Assembly: GCA_004011035.1 (NCBI GenBank)
Contig: CP025734.1
Coordinates: 2,440,001 to 2,504,000, forward strand
Direction of reading: 5' to 3'
Origin: Bdellovibrio sp. qaytius
Lineage (GTDB): Bacteria; Bdellovibrionota; Bdellovibrionia; Bdellovibrionales; Bdellovibrionaceae
DNA length: 64,000 bases
In this document: in pieces, positions 1 to 9,008 of the stretch
Numbering within the stretch: the first letter of the stretch is position 1
How the letters are laid out: the number at the start of each line of letters is the position of its first letter
Notes under the pieces: model-generated
Databases searched by the model: none
Told to the model about the DNA's origin: nothing
The model's input: only the letters and a program-made list of their open reading frames with translations
Position numbers and translations under genes: made by a program

Positions 1-97
1 CAACTTTTAAAGATTCAGCAGCAAATGCGCTTACGCACATCAATTGAAAAATAAAAATCAGCACTAGCTTAGCTGTGAAACTACCAGTCTTTTGCAT
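1..97 (-). CDS. Partial exported protein, probable BatD-like protein (5' end only)
   Basis: An ATG at 97 on the minus strand opens a frame that runs off the window edge. The visible 32 residues are a Sec signal peptide: a basic start (MQKTGSF), a hydrophobic core and a likely cleavage after SAFA. An AGAGGAT-like ribosome binding site lies just upstream. The start overlaps the end of the TPR gene by 17 nt. In Bat operons the gene after batC is usually batD, a large exported protein, so this is the likely identity; the visible part does not prove it. Confidence 0.6.
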   Translation of the reverse strand, partial: MQKTGSFTAKLVLIFIFQLMCVSAFAAESLKV

Positions 98-863
98 TTT
101 TATCCTCTTTACGATCTTTTTTATTATAATTTGCGCGAATTTTTTTATCTTGTTGAGACAACTCACCTAAGATTTTTTTAACATCAGCTTCGCTGAGCTG
201 TTCGCCTTTAAAAGGGCGCGGTTTATATTTAGAAGTTTGTTCACGATCTTTTTCTTGGTTTTTATCGTCTTTTTTATCTTTATCTTTGCCATCTTTAGGG
301 TCTTGATTTTTACCCTTACCGTCTTGATCTTCTTTATCTTTTTTACCGTCTCCGCCGCCGCCTTGCTGCTGCTGAATCAGTAATTCAATATTGTGCTTAG
401 TTTCAATTGAAGACGGGTTTACATCCAATGCCTTTTGATAAAACTCTAAAGCATGTTCTGTGTCTTTAGCATTGTGATAACGTAAACCTAAATTATAATA
501 GATTTGAAAAATATCACCCGGAGTTAACTGATCTTTATAACGCTCTAGTAAATTTAAAGCTAAATCAAATGACTGCCCTGATTCATCTTTTTTTTGTAAG
601 TAATCAAAAATAACACCTAAGTTAGAATGCGTCTGAATTGAACCCGGATCACTTTCTAAAATTTTTAATTCGTACTCTAACGCCACTTCAGGATTTTTAT
701 CTTTCATCGCACTACGAGCTTTATAATCGTAATATAACGAACTTAAACTTGGCCACGGCAATTTATCTGTCGCCTTAACAACACGAGCTGTTTCAGAAAC
801 CTGTGCGATAGCGCCTGCAGAAACCATTAAAAACATACCAACAAGAAAAGACTTAATATTCAT
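81..863 (-). CDS. batC: BatC-like secreted TPR protein
   Basis: A Sec signal peptide (about residues 1-20, ending AGAIAQ) is followed by TPR-like helical repeats at about residues 55-160 (EYELKILESDPGSIQTHSNL and later repeats). A low-complexity Lys/Asp/Gln/Gly tail covers about residues 164-210, and a short charged C-terminus follows. This fits the TPR member of aerotolerance (Bat) operons, a periplasmic or membrane-facing scaffold. Its start overlaps the end of batB by 11 nt and its end overlaps the next exported protein, so translation is probably coupled. Family assignment is good; exact role in the complex is not established. Confidence 0.75.
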   Translation of the reverse strand: MNIKSFLVGMFLMVSAGAIAQVSETARVVKATDKLPWPSLSSLYYDYKARSAMKDKNPEVALEYELKILESDPGSIQTHSNLGVIFDYLQKKDESGQSFDLALNLLERYKDQLTPGDIFQIYYNLGLRYHNAKDTEHALEFYQKALDVNPSSIETKHNIELLIQQQQGGGGDGKKDKEDQDGKGKNQDPKDGKDKDKKDDKNQEKDREQTSKYKPRPFKGEQLSEADVKKILGELSQQDKKIRANYNKKDRKEDKNAKDW

Positions 864-1914
864 AACGTCCTTTCCACATAGTTGGTTCTTTTTTGCGATC
901 GCTGATTAATAAACTTAATAATAAAATAATTATCCCTAAGCTTAACGGATAAGTAAATTTTTCGTCGTATTGAACAACCATTGATGAATCAAACAACGCT
1001 TTTTCATAGTGACTAATATCTTCAGCGATTTGTTTTAAATGGCTTCCATCAAATGAAGCAAAATAAAAACTGCCTTCTCCGGCTTGAGCTAAAGATTTTA
1101 AAAATTCACCTTTAACTTGTGTAAGAATCACTTCACCGTCTTTATTTTTCTTAGATCCTGTTAAATTACCAAACGGATCACGCGTCGGAATACTTCCACC
1201 TTTTTCTGTACCATAAGCCACAGAAATAATTTTAACTCCGTCTTTAGCTAAGGCTTTTGCCGCTTCAAGCGCGCCTTCTTCTTGGTCTTCACCATCAGAG
1301 GCCACAATAATCACACGCGTAGTTTTTAAGTCGTTAGACTGCGTGACGCCACCTTTTTCAAATGCTTCTTTTGCAAATGATAAAGCGGGTTCAAAAGCTG
1401 TTCCTTGAGTTGAGACTGAATACGTATCAAGTGATGAGATATATAATTTTAAAGCCCCAGGGTCAGAAGTTAACGGAGACATCAACGCGGCACTTCCGGC
1501 AAAAGCGATTAAACCTGTTTTATTACCCGGCATTAAATCCATTAATTTTGCTAAGTCGATTTTCATTTGTTCTAAACGTGATGGACGCACGTCTTCTGCT
1601 AACATACTTTCTGAAACGTCAGCGACGATCATAAGTTCTACGCCCTCTGATTTAACTTCTTGTTCAGATTGACCCATTTGCGGGCGCGCCAAAGCTAAGA
1701 TTAAGAAAAACCCGGCTAGTGCTTGTAAAAAAAGTTGCAGGCGACGTTTTGGCAATGAAACACTTGCGCGTAACCACGGCACCACTTTTTTACCGAAGGC
1801 TTTATTTAATTTTTTCTCAGAGCTATTTTCGAAATAAAAATATAATAAAACCCATACTCCTAAAAGTATTAAAAAACTAAATGCTGATGGATTACCCCAA
1901 CGTAAAACTGACAT
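853..1914 (-). CDS. batB: BatB-like von Willebrand factor A membrane protein
   Basis: The vWA metal-ion site DxSxS is intact at D99-S101-S103 (ADVSESM), followed by the TGLIAFAGSA strand typical of BatA/BatB. Membrane segments lie at about residues 12-28, 62-77 and 322-340, so the vWA domain faces the periplasm. The start ATG (1912-1914) overlaps the batA stop by 1 nt. It is the second of two adjacent vWA genes, as in the Bat aerotolerance operon of other bacteria. Such proteins are thought to form a complex with BatA and the MoxR ATPase. Confidence 0.85.
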   Translation of the reverse strand: MSVLRWGNPSAFSFLILLGVWVLLYFYFENSSEKKLNKAFGKKVVPWLRASVSLPKRRLQLFLQALAGFFLILALARPQMGQSEQEVKSEGVELMIVADVSESMLAEDVRPSRLEQMKIDLAKLMDLMPGNKTGLIAFAGSAALMSPLTSDPGALKLYISSLDTYSVSTQGTAFEPALSFAKEAFEKGGVTQSNDLKTTRVIIVASDGEDQEEGALEAAKALAKDGVKIISVAYGTEKGGSIPTRDPFGNLTGSKKNKDGEVILTQVKGEFLKSLAQAGEGSFYFASFDGSHLKQIAEDISHYEKALFDSSMVVQYDEKFTYPLSLGIIILLLSLLISDRKKEPTMWKGRYEY

Positions 1915-2936
1915 TAGGGCCCCCTTCTCAAGTAAGTGTAATTTAAAATACGGTTAGCCAAGAATAAAATGACTCCCCAAATTAAGAACAAATAGAAAAA
2001 TTCATTATAACGAACATACTTTTGATCTTCGATTTTTGTGGTTTCTAAATTATTAATCTCGCTAAAAATTCCTGATAACGAATCTTCACGACTGGCTCTA
2101 AAGTATTTGCCACCCGTACTTGAAGCCATTAAACCTAAAAGTTCATCATTCACAGTGCTTTCAAACGGCTGATAACGTTTAATTTTGTTACCAAACATAT
2201 CTGTTGAATAGATCGGTAATTTTGTCGGCCCACTTTGGCCAAGACCGATCGAATAAATTTTAATTCCGTAACCTTTAGCAATCTCTAAACCTGTTTCTGG
2301 ATCAATCATGCCCGAGTTATTTTCACCATCTGTTAAGAAAATCATAACTCTAGTTTTTGCTTGTGAATCTTTTAAGCGCGCAGCCCCTGCTGCCGTTGCC
2401 ACACCGATGGCTGTACCATCTTTAATATGGGCTGATTGTGCGGTTTTAATTTGCGCAATACGCTCTTCAATTAATTGATAATCTAACGTTGGCGGCACAA
2501 GCGTAAAAGCTTCACCGGCAAAGATCACAATACCAATACGATCAGAAGTTCTTTGTTTAATAAAGTGAGCAATCGTTTCTTTGGCTGATTCTAAACGATT
2601 TGTCGGTTTCATATCTTCGATCAGCATCGAATCTGAAATATCTAATACGATCACGATATCTAAACCATCTAAAGTGCGTTTAACTTTTTCATCGCGCGTT
2701 TGTGGGCGCGCTAAAGCAATAATCATAAACGCTAAACTTAAAAACAATAAAAGCGTGTTAATTTTAACCAGCTGAACTTTACCACGGCCGGCCCAGGGCT
2801 TAAATAATTCAATCGTGCTGATCTGAAAAGTGGCTTTACTTTTTTGCGAGCGCGTATAAAACCAGTAAATCACTGGCAATAACAATAATAATCCAAATGC
2901 CCAAGGCTGCGCCCAGATAAAACCTAAGAAATTCAT
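1914..2936 (-). CDS. batA: BatA-like von Willebrand factor A membrane protein
   Basis: Same plan as its neighbour BatB: N-terminal membrane segments (about residues 10-26 and 60-76), a vWA domain with an intact DxSxS site (D99-S101-S103, LDISDSM) and a C-terminal membrane segment near residues 315-330. The start overlaps the upstream stop in an ATGA junction (2933-2936). The tandem of two vWA proteins behind moxR and a DUF58 gene is the signature of the Bat operon. Which of the two is called A or B follows gene order. Confidence 0.85.
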   Translation of the reverse strand: MNFLGFIWAQPWAFGLLLLLPVIYWFYTRSQKSKATFQISTIELFKPWAGRGKVQLVKINTLLLFLSLAFMIIALARPQTRDEKVKRTLDGLDIVIVLDISDSMLIEDMKPTNRLESAKETIAHFIKQRTSDRIGIVIFAGEAFTLVPPTLDYQLIEERIAQIKTAQSAHIKDGTAIGVATAAGAARLKDSQAKTRVMIFLTDGENNSGMIDPETGLEIAKGYGIKIYSIGLGQSGPTKLPIYSTDMFGNKIKRYQPFESTVNDELLGLMASSTGGKYFRASREDSLSGIFSEINNLETTKIEDQKYVRYNEFFYLFLIWGVILFLANRILNYTYLRRGP

Positions 2937-3811
2937 TTTGTAAAACCTCCGGCTTTCGCAGTGGCTTCACATTTTGAAATAAACTCATAAAAACGACTGA
3001 TAAACTTAGTTTTTTGAACAGTCGTTACATTCGGGTCTTTTGCTAATAATTCAATGTCTTTAACGATATTATAAACTTGTCTGCGCTGTTCTTTTAACTG
3101 CGGGTGACGTTTTTTAATAAAGCTAATTGTTTCTTTTAAATCTAAATTAAAAATCGGCACACTAAAACGACGCAAAATATAAACTTTCGCCGCTTTTTCA
3201 ATTTCTACAATCGGATAATCTTTTTTCTCTAATTCACGAATGGTTTTATAAAACTGATTATCAGCGGCTTGAGCTGAATCATAAGCTTTTACAACTTCAG
3301 TTAACTGTTTCCAGCGCTGTGAACGCGCGGCTAACAAAATAGCTTGAATAACCATCGCTAACACTAAGGCTGCAAAAATTAAAGTGTAAGCCATTGGCCA
3401 ATGCAGGCTACTAACGGCATAACCAAATGGTTTTGGTTGTTCTTGCTGTTCACCGTTTTTGGGTTGTTTTGTTGGATCAGGTTTTGGTAAAACCGAAGTC
3501 ACTTCAAAATTTTGGGCGCCCAGTGATATCTGCAAAGTGCCATCAGTGATAATCATATCCGGAAACTGCACTTTACCAGCTGTGTATAAAGTCATATCGA
3601 CTTCAAAGCTTTCAGTGCTACGAGCTTCGGCTTTAAATAATTTTGAAATAAATTTTGATTTTTCGTCAGTTAAAAACTGCGCTTTCGTAAAATCAAAAGT
3701 TTTATCAAAATGACCTTCGCACGATAAAAAGAAATGGCGACCAACAGTCAGCTCTTGCGACTTTAAATCTTGAACTTCTGGAATGTTGGTTGTGCACTTC
3801 AGATCAGCCAC
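2933..3811 (-). CDS. Membrane protein in the Bat operon, no firm family
   Basis: I see one strong membrane segment at about residues 142-162 (YTLIFAALVLAMVIQAILLAA), with about 140 residues of beta-rich sequence before it and about 130 helical charged residues after it. The position between DUF58 and batA is where many Bat operons carry a DUF4381-like or BatD-like membrane protein. The start is a GTG at 3811, 3 nt after the DUF58 stop; an in-frame TAA lies 4-6 nt further upstream, so the protein cannot begin earlier. No signal peptide is visible, which leaves the topology of the N-terminal half unclear. Confidence 0.7.
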   Translation of the reverse strand: MADLKCTTNIPEVQDLKSQELTVGRHFFLSCEGHFDKTFDFTKAQFLTDEKSKFISKLFKAEARSTESFEVDMTLYTAGKVQFPDMIITDGTLQISLGAQNFEVTSVLPKPDPTKQPKNGEQQEQPKPFGYAVSSLHWPMAYTLIFAALVLAMVIQAILLAARSQRWKQLTEVVKAYDSAQAADNQFYKTIRELEKKDYPIVEIEKAAKVYILRRFSVPIFNLDLKETISFIKKRHPQLKEQRRQVYNIVKDIELLAKDPNVTTVQKTKFISRFYEFISKCEATAKAGGFTK

Positions 3812-3814
3812 AAG

Positions 3815-4705
3815 TTACCGCGACTTTCTTCTTCTAAAAAAAGCCAATAAAGATTTATGAAAGTGTTCATCCGCTTCAAAAGTAAAACTATCAATACCTG
3901 AACGTTTTAGATTTTTTTGAAACTTTTCAAAATCACCTTGAAAGCGCGATTTCATTTCTTCTCTGAAGGCTGGATTAGATGTATCAACTAAAATGGTTTC
4001 TCCAGATTCAGCATCATGAAGGTCAATCAACCCTACATCCGGAAACATAAATTCAGCCGGGTCTGTAACCAGCCCTGCAATCACTTCATGTTTTTTCTCT
4101 AAGTAAGTCATTGAAGTGTCGTAACCTGTATCTTGAAAATCACTTAACACAAAAATCGTTGCGCGTTTTTTTAAAACTCCGCGCAAGAAATCTAAAGCCG
4201 AACTGATTTTAGTTTTAGTTGATTTAGGTTTAAAAAATAAAATCTCACGTAAAATACGGTAAACATGCTGTTTACCTTTTTTAGGTGGCACATATAATTC
4301 AACATCATCAGAAAATAACAACAAACCCACATGATCATTATTACGAATCGCCGAAAACGCTAAAGTGGCCGCCACATAAGCTAGAGTTTCACCTTTAAAG
4401 TTATCGCGTGAGCCGAAATCGTTTGAACCCGACACGTCGACCACGATCATCATCGTGAGTTCGCGCTCTTCTTCAAAGGTTTTTACGTACGGTTTACCCG
4501 CGCGCGCCATTAACGTCCATGAAATATTACGAACGTCATCGCCGGCTACGTATTCGCGAAAATCCGAAAACGTCATGCCTTGGCCTTTGAATTTAGTGTG
4601 GTATTCACCAGCGAAAATATTATTCACCATCTTGCGCGTATCAATTTCAATGCGCTTGATCTTTTTTAATATTTCTGCGGGAACCTGTTGTTGCTGTTCA
4701 GCCAT
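3815..4705 (-). CDS. DUF58 domain protein (Bat operon)
   Basis: The DUF58 core motif is clear at residues 52-63 (YVAGDDVRNISW), followed by a vWA-like domain beginning DVSGSN at D90. No membrane segment or signal is seen, so it should be cytoplasmic. DUF58 proteins are regular partners of MoxR ATPases and of Bat vWA proteins. It lies 30 nt downstream of moxR and 3 nt upstream of the next gene. The C-terminus ends in a basic FFRRRKSR tail. Confidence 0.85.
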   Translation of the reverse strand: MAEQQQQVPAEILKKIKRIEIDTRKMVNNIFAGEYHTKFKGQGMTFSDFREYVAGDDVRNISWTLMARAGKPYVKTFEEERELTMMIVVDVSGSNDFGSRDNFKGETLAYVAATLAFSAIRNNDHVGLLLFSDDVELYVPPKKGKQHVYRILREILFFKPKSTKTKISSALDFLRGVLKKRATIFVLSDFQDTGYDTSMTYLEKKHEVIAGLVTDPAEFMFPDVGLIDLHDAESGETILVDTSNPAFREEMKSRFQGDFEKFQKNLKRSGIDSFTFEADEHFHKSLLAFFRRRKSR

Positions 4706-4735
4706 TTTTTTTAAAACCTACTGGTCAATCTACAA

Positions 4736-5731
4736 TTAAGCCGATACTTCTACTGCGGCTAACACTTCTCTGATCACATCGTCTTGTTTTAAATTTTCAG
4801 CTTCTGCTTCATAAGTTAAAAGTAAACGGTGACGTAAAACTTTATAAACAATTGATTTAATATCTTCGACAGTCACAAATCCACGCCCGCGTAAAAACGC
4901 ATGCGCTTTAGCTGCACGAATTAAACTTAACGAAGCACGAGGCGAACCACCGACAGCGATAATTTTTTCTAAACGACCTAAACCGTAAAGTTTTGGTTCG
5001 CGTGTGGCCATAATAATATCAACGATGTAATTACGAACTTTTTGATCCACATAAATTTGATCAACAGTTTTAACAGTTTCTAATAACTGCTCTTTAGTGA
5101 TCACAGTTTGAATTTGCGGACGATCATTCACACCCATACGATTTACAATTTCAAGCTCTTCAGCTTTAGTTGGGTATGTCACATTAATTTTAAACATAAA
5201 ACGATCCATCTGAGCTTCTGGCAATGGGTATGTACCTTCTTGCTCGAGTGGATTTTGTGTCGCCATTACTAAGAATGGATGATCTAACTTGTAAGACACA
5301 TCACCAATGGTAACTTGTTTTTCAGCCATGGCTTCAAGTAAAGCTGATTGCACTTTTGCTGGCGCACGATTGATCTCATCCGCAAGCACGATGTTGGCAA
5401 AGATGGGTCCTTTTTTCGCGGTGAATTCACCCGATTTAGGATTAAACATCATTGTTCCAATTAAATCTGTCGGTAATAAATCCGGAGTAAACTGAATGCG
5501 CTGAAAATGCAGAGAAATAGTTTGGGCTAAAGTTGAAATCGTTAGCGTTTTTGCTAACCCAGGCACACCTTCTAGCAGAATGTGTCCGCCGGTTAATAAC
5601 CCAATCACAATGCCTTCGATCATATCACGCTGACCTACGACAACTTTGTTCATTTCATTCATCATCTGCATAACGAACAAACTTTGCTCTTTAACGGCTT
5701 GATTCAGTGCCGCAACATCCATATTCGACAT
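4736..5731 (-). CDS. moxR: MoxR-family AAA+ ATPase
   Basis: Walker A GVPGLAKT at residues 55-62, Walker B and family motif LADEINRAP at about 116-124, sensor 1 region MATQNPLEQEGTYPLPEAQ, and the RLEKIIAVGGSPRA segment are all typical of MoxR. Length (331 aa) is normal. It is the first gene of the Bat operon, with a GGAGAG-type ribosome binding site before the ATG at 5731. MoxR proteins act as chaperone-like ATPases for vWA partners, here most likely the DUF58 and BatA/BatB products. Confidence 0.93.
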   Translation of the reverse strand: MSNMDVAALNQAVKEQSLFVMQMMNEMNKVVVGQRDMIEGIVIGLLTGGHILLEGVPGLAKTLTISTLAQTISLHFQRIQFTPDLLPTDLIGTMMFNPKSGEFTAKKGPIFANIVLADEINRAPAKVQSALLEAMAEKQVTIGDVSYKLDHPFLVMATQNPLEQEGTYPLPEAQMDRFMFKINVTYPTKAEELEIVNRMGVNDRPQIQTVITKEQLLETVKTVDQIYVDQKVRNYIVDIIMATREPKLYGLGRLEKIIAVGGSPRASLSLIRAAKAHAFLRGRGFVTVEDIKSIVYKVLRHRLLLTYEAEAENLKQDDVIREVLAAVEVSA

Positions 5732-5817
5732 ACTCTCTCCATCTTTAAACGTAATACCCCATATATTTTGTCACAATTAGGCTTGATTTCAACCTCAACT
5801 AGAATAAAATTTTCAGA

Positions 5818-6576
5818 ATGAAGACCCTGACTCAAGTCTGGTTAATTTGCGCAACCAGTTGTTTTCTTTTTTTAATCTTAGGCTTTCAACTGGCCGGCCG
5901 CCTTGGGCTGCTGGTTTCATTTTTATTATGTTTAGTTCTTTTGTACCTAATCTTTCACAAAGGTTTAAAAATCTTTATTGAACGAACTCGCGCCCAAGAG
6001 ATCATTGGCAACGACCCGCACAAACTAACTGGACTCTTTAAACAACACGCCCTAGCCTACGGTTTTCGCAAAGTCAGACTTTATGTGACTGACCGCCCAA
6101 CACCGCCGTTAGTGTGGCCCGAGTTTTCTAATCAGCTCGTCGTTTTCTTAAACGCACAAACTTTAGAGCAATTAACAGCCAAAGAAAAAACTTTGTTCGT
6201 TCATTTGCTATTAAGCCATGGCTTCTTACATTCAAAATTAATCCGCAAAACAATGGGCTTAATTTATATTTCGCTAGCTCCGTTCGAAAAACTTTCAGCC
6301 CCGTTGTTTAACCTTGTTGCGTATTCACTGGGCCTATCAAAAGAAATCTACAAATCCGATCTTAAAGCGCTTTCTGTTTCACAAGCTTCTAATTTCGAAT
6401 TCGGTTTACTTTTACATAAGCTTCATTACTTACAAACGCACACTGATAAAATTTTTGAAGGCACGTACTTCTTTTCAATTTTATCAAAAACAAATCCTAA
6501 ACTTTACAATTTAAAATTTCACCCCAATGTAACAAGTAGAGAAAAAAATCTCTTAGGTTACTCAGTGGGTTTGTAA
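5818..6576 (+). CDS. Degenerate M48-like membrane protein (zinc motif lost)
   Basis: Two N-terminal membrane segments (about residues 8-25 and 30-47) are followed by a stretch that reads like an M48/HtpX domain: a basic helix, a VRLYV strand, a LVVFLNAQTLEQLTAKEKT segment, then the helix that should carry HExxH. Here that helix reads HLLLSH (H129 to H134), so the zinc and catalytic motif is absent. It is divergent from moxR across 86 bp. The M48 reading is my inference from the layout; if right, the protein is a pseudoenzyme. Confidence 0.5.
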   Translation: MKTLTQVWLICATSCFLFLILGFQLAGRLGLLVSFLLCLVLLYLIFHKGLKIFIERTRAQEIIGNDPHKLTGLFKQHALAYGFRKVRLYVTDRPTPPLVWPEFSNQLVVFLNAQTLEQLTAKEKTLFVHLLLSHGFLHSKLIRKTMGLIYISLAPFEKLSAPLFNLVAYSLGLSKEIYKSDLKALSVSQASNFEFGLLLHKLHYLQTHTDKIFEGTYFFSILSKTNPKLYNLKFHPNVTSREKNLLGYSVGL

Positions 6577-6634
6577 AATTAGGATAAAACAAAGAGATTA
6601 AAAAACTCTTCAATAGAAATTAAAAGGTTTTAAT

Positions 6635-6883
6635 ATGGATAACATGGAAGCTACGTTCACAGTTTTAATTATGTCAATCGGCTCATCTGCAGCAATGGCC
6701 ATGGGTTTGCAAGCAGACCCTCAAACTGGCAAAACAGAAGTAGATAAACCACTAGCAAGATTCAATATCGACTTGTTAACACTACTAAAAGATAAAACAA
6801 AAAATAACTTAACGGCTGATGAAACAAATTTCTTAGACGCAGTAATTACAGATTTGAAAAATAAATTTATAGCATTAAAGTAG
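6635..6883 (+). CDS. DUF1844 family small protein
   Basis: 82 aa. The pattern FTVLIMSIGSSAAMAMGL, then DPQTGKTEVDKPLARFNIDLLTLLKDKTKNNLTADE and a C-terminal LKNKF helix, matches the DUF1844 family, which has a conserved hydrophobic helix, a NPxTG-like turn and an IDLL..LxxKTxGNLT segment. Function unknown in the family. It lies 58 bp after the M48-like gene and 107 bp before the protease gene. Confidence 0.8.
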   Translation: MDNMEATFTVLIMSIGSSAAMAMGLQADPQTGKTEVDKPLARFNIDLLTLLKDKTKNNLTADETNFLDAVITDLKNKFIALK

Positions 6884-6921
6884 TCTCCAAAGAAACTTCC
6901 CCGGCTGTCAGCCCCCAAGGT

Positions 6922-6942
6922 CTGACGGCAGGAAGCCGTCAG
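6922..6942 (+). terminator. Hairpin after the DUF1844 gene
   Basis: CTGACGGC and GCCGTCAG form a perfect 8-bp stem around a 5-nt loop. It lies 39 bp after the DUF1844 stop. No T-run follows, so it may act as an mRNA-stabilising or attenuating hairpin rather than a standard terminator. Confidence 0.4.
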
Positions 6943-6990
6943 AAGCTACAGCAGGATGCGAGCTTCATTTATAGAGAGAGGAATTAAGTT

Positions 6991-8460
6991 ATGAAAAAAT
7001 TAACTTTAGCAATCGTTCTGTTAACATCTGCGTTCGCATTTTTCCAAAACAACTCAGTCACCGCACAGTCCTTCCAAAAAACTCCACCCGCCCTAAAACT
7101 CGGCGAACCCTTACCAGCAAATCTTTTCGTTGAGCTCGCAAAAGCAATCAACCCTTCAGTCGTAAATATCTCAACATCAGTGATTCCACGCGGCCGACAG
7201 TACCGCGACCCAATGCAAGAAATGTTAGAGCAATTCTACGGAATCCCGCAACGCCCAGAACCACAAGCTGGCAAACCCCAACGCATGGGCCTCGGCACAG
7301 GATTCATCATCAGAGAAGATGGTCTCATTGTTACAAATAATCACGTGATTGAAAACGCAGACGTGATCGAAGTGCAATTAACCGAGAACGATGAAAAAAC
7401 TTATAAAGCCGAAGTCATCGGCCGTGATTCACGTTCAGACATCGCACTAATTAAAATCAAACCAGATTCAAAATTAACAGTCGCGGCGATGGGCACATCA
7501 GATGACGCGCAAATCGGAGAATGGGTGGCTGCATTCGGAAACCCCTTTGGCCACGGGCATTCAATGACTAAAGGAATTATCTCATCAAAAGGCCGATCAA
7601 TTAACGAGATTAATAAATTTCCGTTAATTCAAACTGATGCTTCGATTAACCCGGGTAATTCAGGCGGGCCATTAGTGAATTCAAAAGGTTTTGTGATCGG
7701 TGTGAATTCTGCGATCGATGCCAGAGCCCAAGGTATTGGGTTTGCGATTCCGATTGATGAAGTTAAAAAAATTATTCCGATGTTAGAAAAAAATGGTTCG
7801 TTATCTAAAGGTTATATCGGTATTCAACCGGGTGAATTAGATTACCGTGCTGCACTAGCAATGGGTATGGATGAATACCGTGGTGGTGCGATCTTAGCTT
7901 TAGGCAACGGCCCTGCTAAAAAAGCCGGAATGAAAGTTTACGATATCATCACTGAAATCAACGGCAAAAAACTTCACGACGCTCAAGATTTAATGAATAC
8001 AATTTCCGATCTTGAACCAGGCAAAAAAGCAAAGTTTAAAGTTTTACGTAATGATAAAACTTTAGATTTCAATGTCACAATCGACGAACGCCCTGATCAG
8101 AAAAAACTTTCAAGCCTTTGGCAAAATACTGAAAATGCGAAAGAGCCAGATGAAGAAAAAAAACCTTCTTCGAATGCAAATACTCCGTATAATTTCGGAA
8201 TTAAAATTTCTAATTTAACCGAAGGCTTAAGACAAGATTACAATATCGAACAGTCTGTGAAAAATCCGATGATCACTTGGATTGATCGCGGATCAATCGC
8301 AAGCACGATCGGCCTTCGCGTAGGCGATGTGATTTTGGGTATTAACAAGGTTGAACCTTCAAGCGCTGAACAAGCGATAAAGGCCCTTAAAAAAGGGACG
8401 AATACAATTCGTGTGGCCCGCGGCCGCGGAATTACTGCAATTACTTTCGACTTAAAGTAA
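6991..8460 (+). CDS. DegP/HtrA-type periplasmic serine protease
   Basis: A signal peptide (residues 1-26, ending VTAQ) precedes a trypsin-like domain with an intact triad: His118 (TNNHVI), Asp150 (SDIALIKI) and Ser224 (PGNSGGP). Two PDZ domains follow (about residues 270-360, with GYIGIQPG, and about 390-485). This is the normal plan of a Do-family protease and chaperone that degrades misfolded envelope proteins. The ATG at 6991 has an AGAGAGGA ribosome binding site 8 nt upstream. I cannot distinguish DegP from DegQ or DegS orthology by eye. Confidence 0.93.
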   Translation: MKKLTLAIVLLTSAFAFFQNNSVTAQSFQKTPPALKLGEPLPANLFVELAKAINPSVVNISTSVIPRGRQYRDPMQEMLEQFYGIPQRPEPQAGKPQRMGLGTGFIIREDGLIVTNNHVIENADVIEVQLTENDEKTYKAEVIGRDSRSDIALIKIKPDSKLTVAAMGTSDDAQIGEWVAAFGNPFGHGHSMTKGIISSKGRSINEINKFPLIQTDASINPGNSGGPLVNSKGFVIGVNSAIDARAQGIGFAIPIDEVKKIIPMLEKNGSLSKGYIGIQPGELDYRAALAMGMDEYRGGAILALGNGPAKKAGMKVYDIITEINGKKLHDAQDLMNTISDLEPGKKAKFKVLRNDKTLDFNVTIDERPDQKKLSSLWQNTENAKEPDEEKKPSSNANTPYNFGIKISNLTEGLRQDYNIEQSVKNPMITWIDRGSIASTIGLRVGDVILGINKVEPSSAEQAIKALKKGTNTIRVARGRGITAITFDLK

Positions 8461-8490
8461 GCTCGCTTACGCTCGACAAATAAAAATTAT

Positions 8491-8512
8491 GTTCCCTTTT
8501 TCCAGAGGGAAC
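8491..8512 (+). terminator. Hairpin after the DegP-type gene
   Basis: GTTCCCT pairs with AGGGAAC around an 8-nt loop, 30 bp after the stop codon. Only AT-rich sequence, not a T-run, follows on the plus strand. Weak terminator or mRNA 3' end structure. Confidence 0.35.
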
Positions 8513-8643
8513 TTAAATAAAATCAGTTTACTGTTCAAAATTGATACAACTCTCCCCACCTGCCTCAAGATTTTCATCTCACCGTGTTATTTTGTTTAAA
8601 GTCGCACGACCATGGTCCCGATACTAGACGTAGATACAGTACG

Positions 8644-8659
8644 CATCGCCTAGGCGATG
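8644..8659 (+). promoter_or_regulatory. 16-bp perfect palindrome in the spoVG leader
   Basis: CATCGCCTAGGCGATG reads the same on both strands. It lies 28 bp upstream of the spoVG start codon. It could be a dimeric repressor site or, in RNA, a tight hairpin upstream of the ribosome binding site. No regulator can be named. Confidence 0.4.
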
Positions 8660-8687
8660 ACACTAATACGGCATTAAGAGAGGCACC

Positions 8688-9008
8688 ATGAAAATCACAG
8701 AAGTAAAAATCTTTCCGGTCAACGAAGACAGGCTAAAGGCGTATGTAACGATCACGATCGAAAATTGTTTCGTTGTGCGCGATCTAAAGGTCATCCAAGG
8801 CCCTGGCGGTTTGTTTGTGGCTATGCCCAGCAAAAAGCGTAAGGATGGTCAGTTTCGTGATATAGCGCATCCGTTAAATCAAGAAACACGAGAAACGATT
8901 GAAAATTTAGTATTTGAGGCTTATGAAAATGAGCTACGTTCTATGGGAGAAACTTTGACCACGTTAAAACGGCAGAAAACTCCGCATACTTATCAGGGTG
9001 ACGATTAA
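8688..9008 (+). CDS. spoVG: SpoVG family RNA/DNA-binding regulator
   Basis: 106 aa, close to the usual length. The start MKITEVKIFPV, the LKAYVTITIENCFVVRDLKVIQGPGGLFVAMPSKK core, and the FRDIAHPLNQETRETIE segment are the family hallmarks. SpoVG proteins bind nucleic acids and act as global regulators in bacteria that do not sporulate. An AGAGAGG ribosome binding site lies before the ATG. The gene is followed by an unassigned 173-nt stretch, a strong terminator and tRNA-Gln. Confidence 0.95.
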   Translation: MKITEVKIFPVNEDRLKAYVTITIENCFVVRDLKVIQGPGGLFVAMPSKKRKDGQFRDIAHPLNQETRETIENLVFEAYENELRSMGETLTTLKRQKTPHTYQGDD

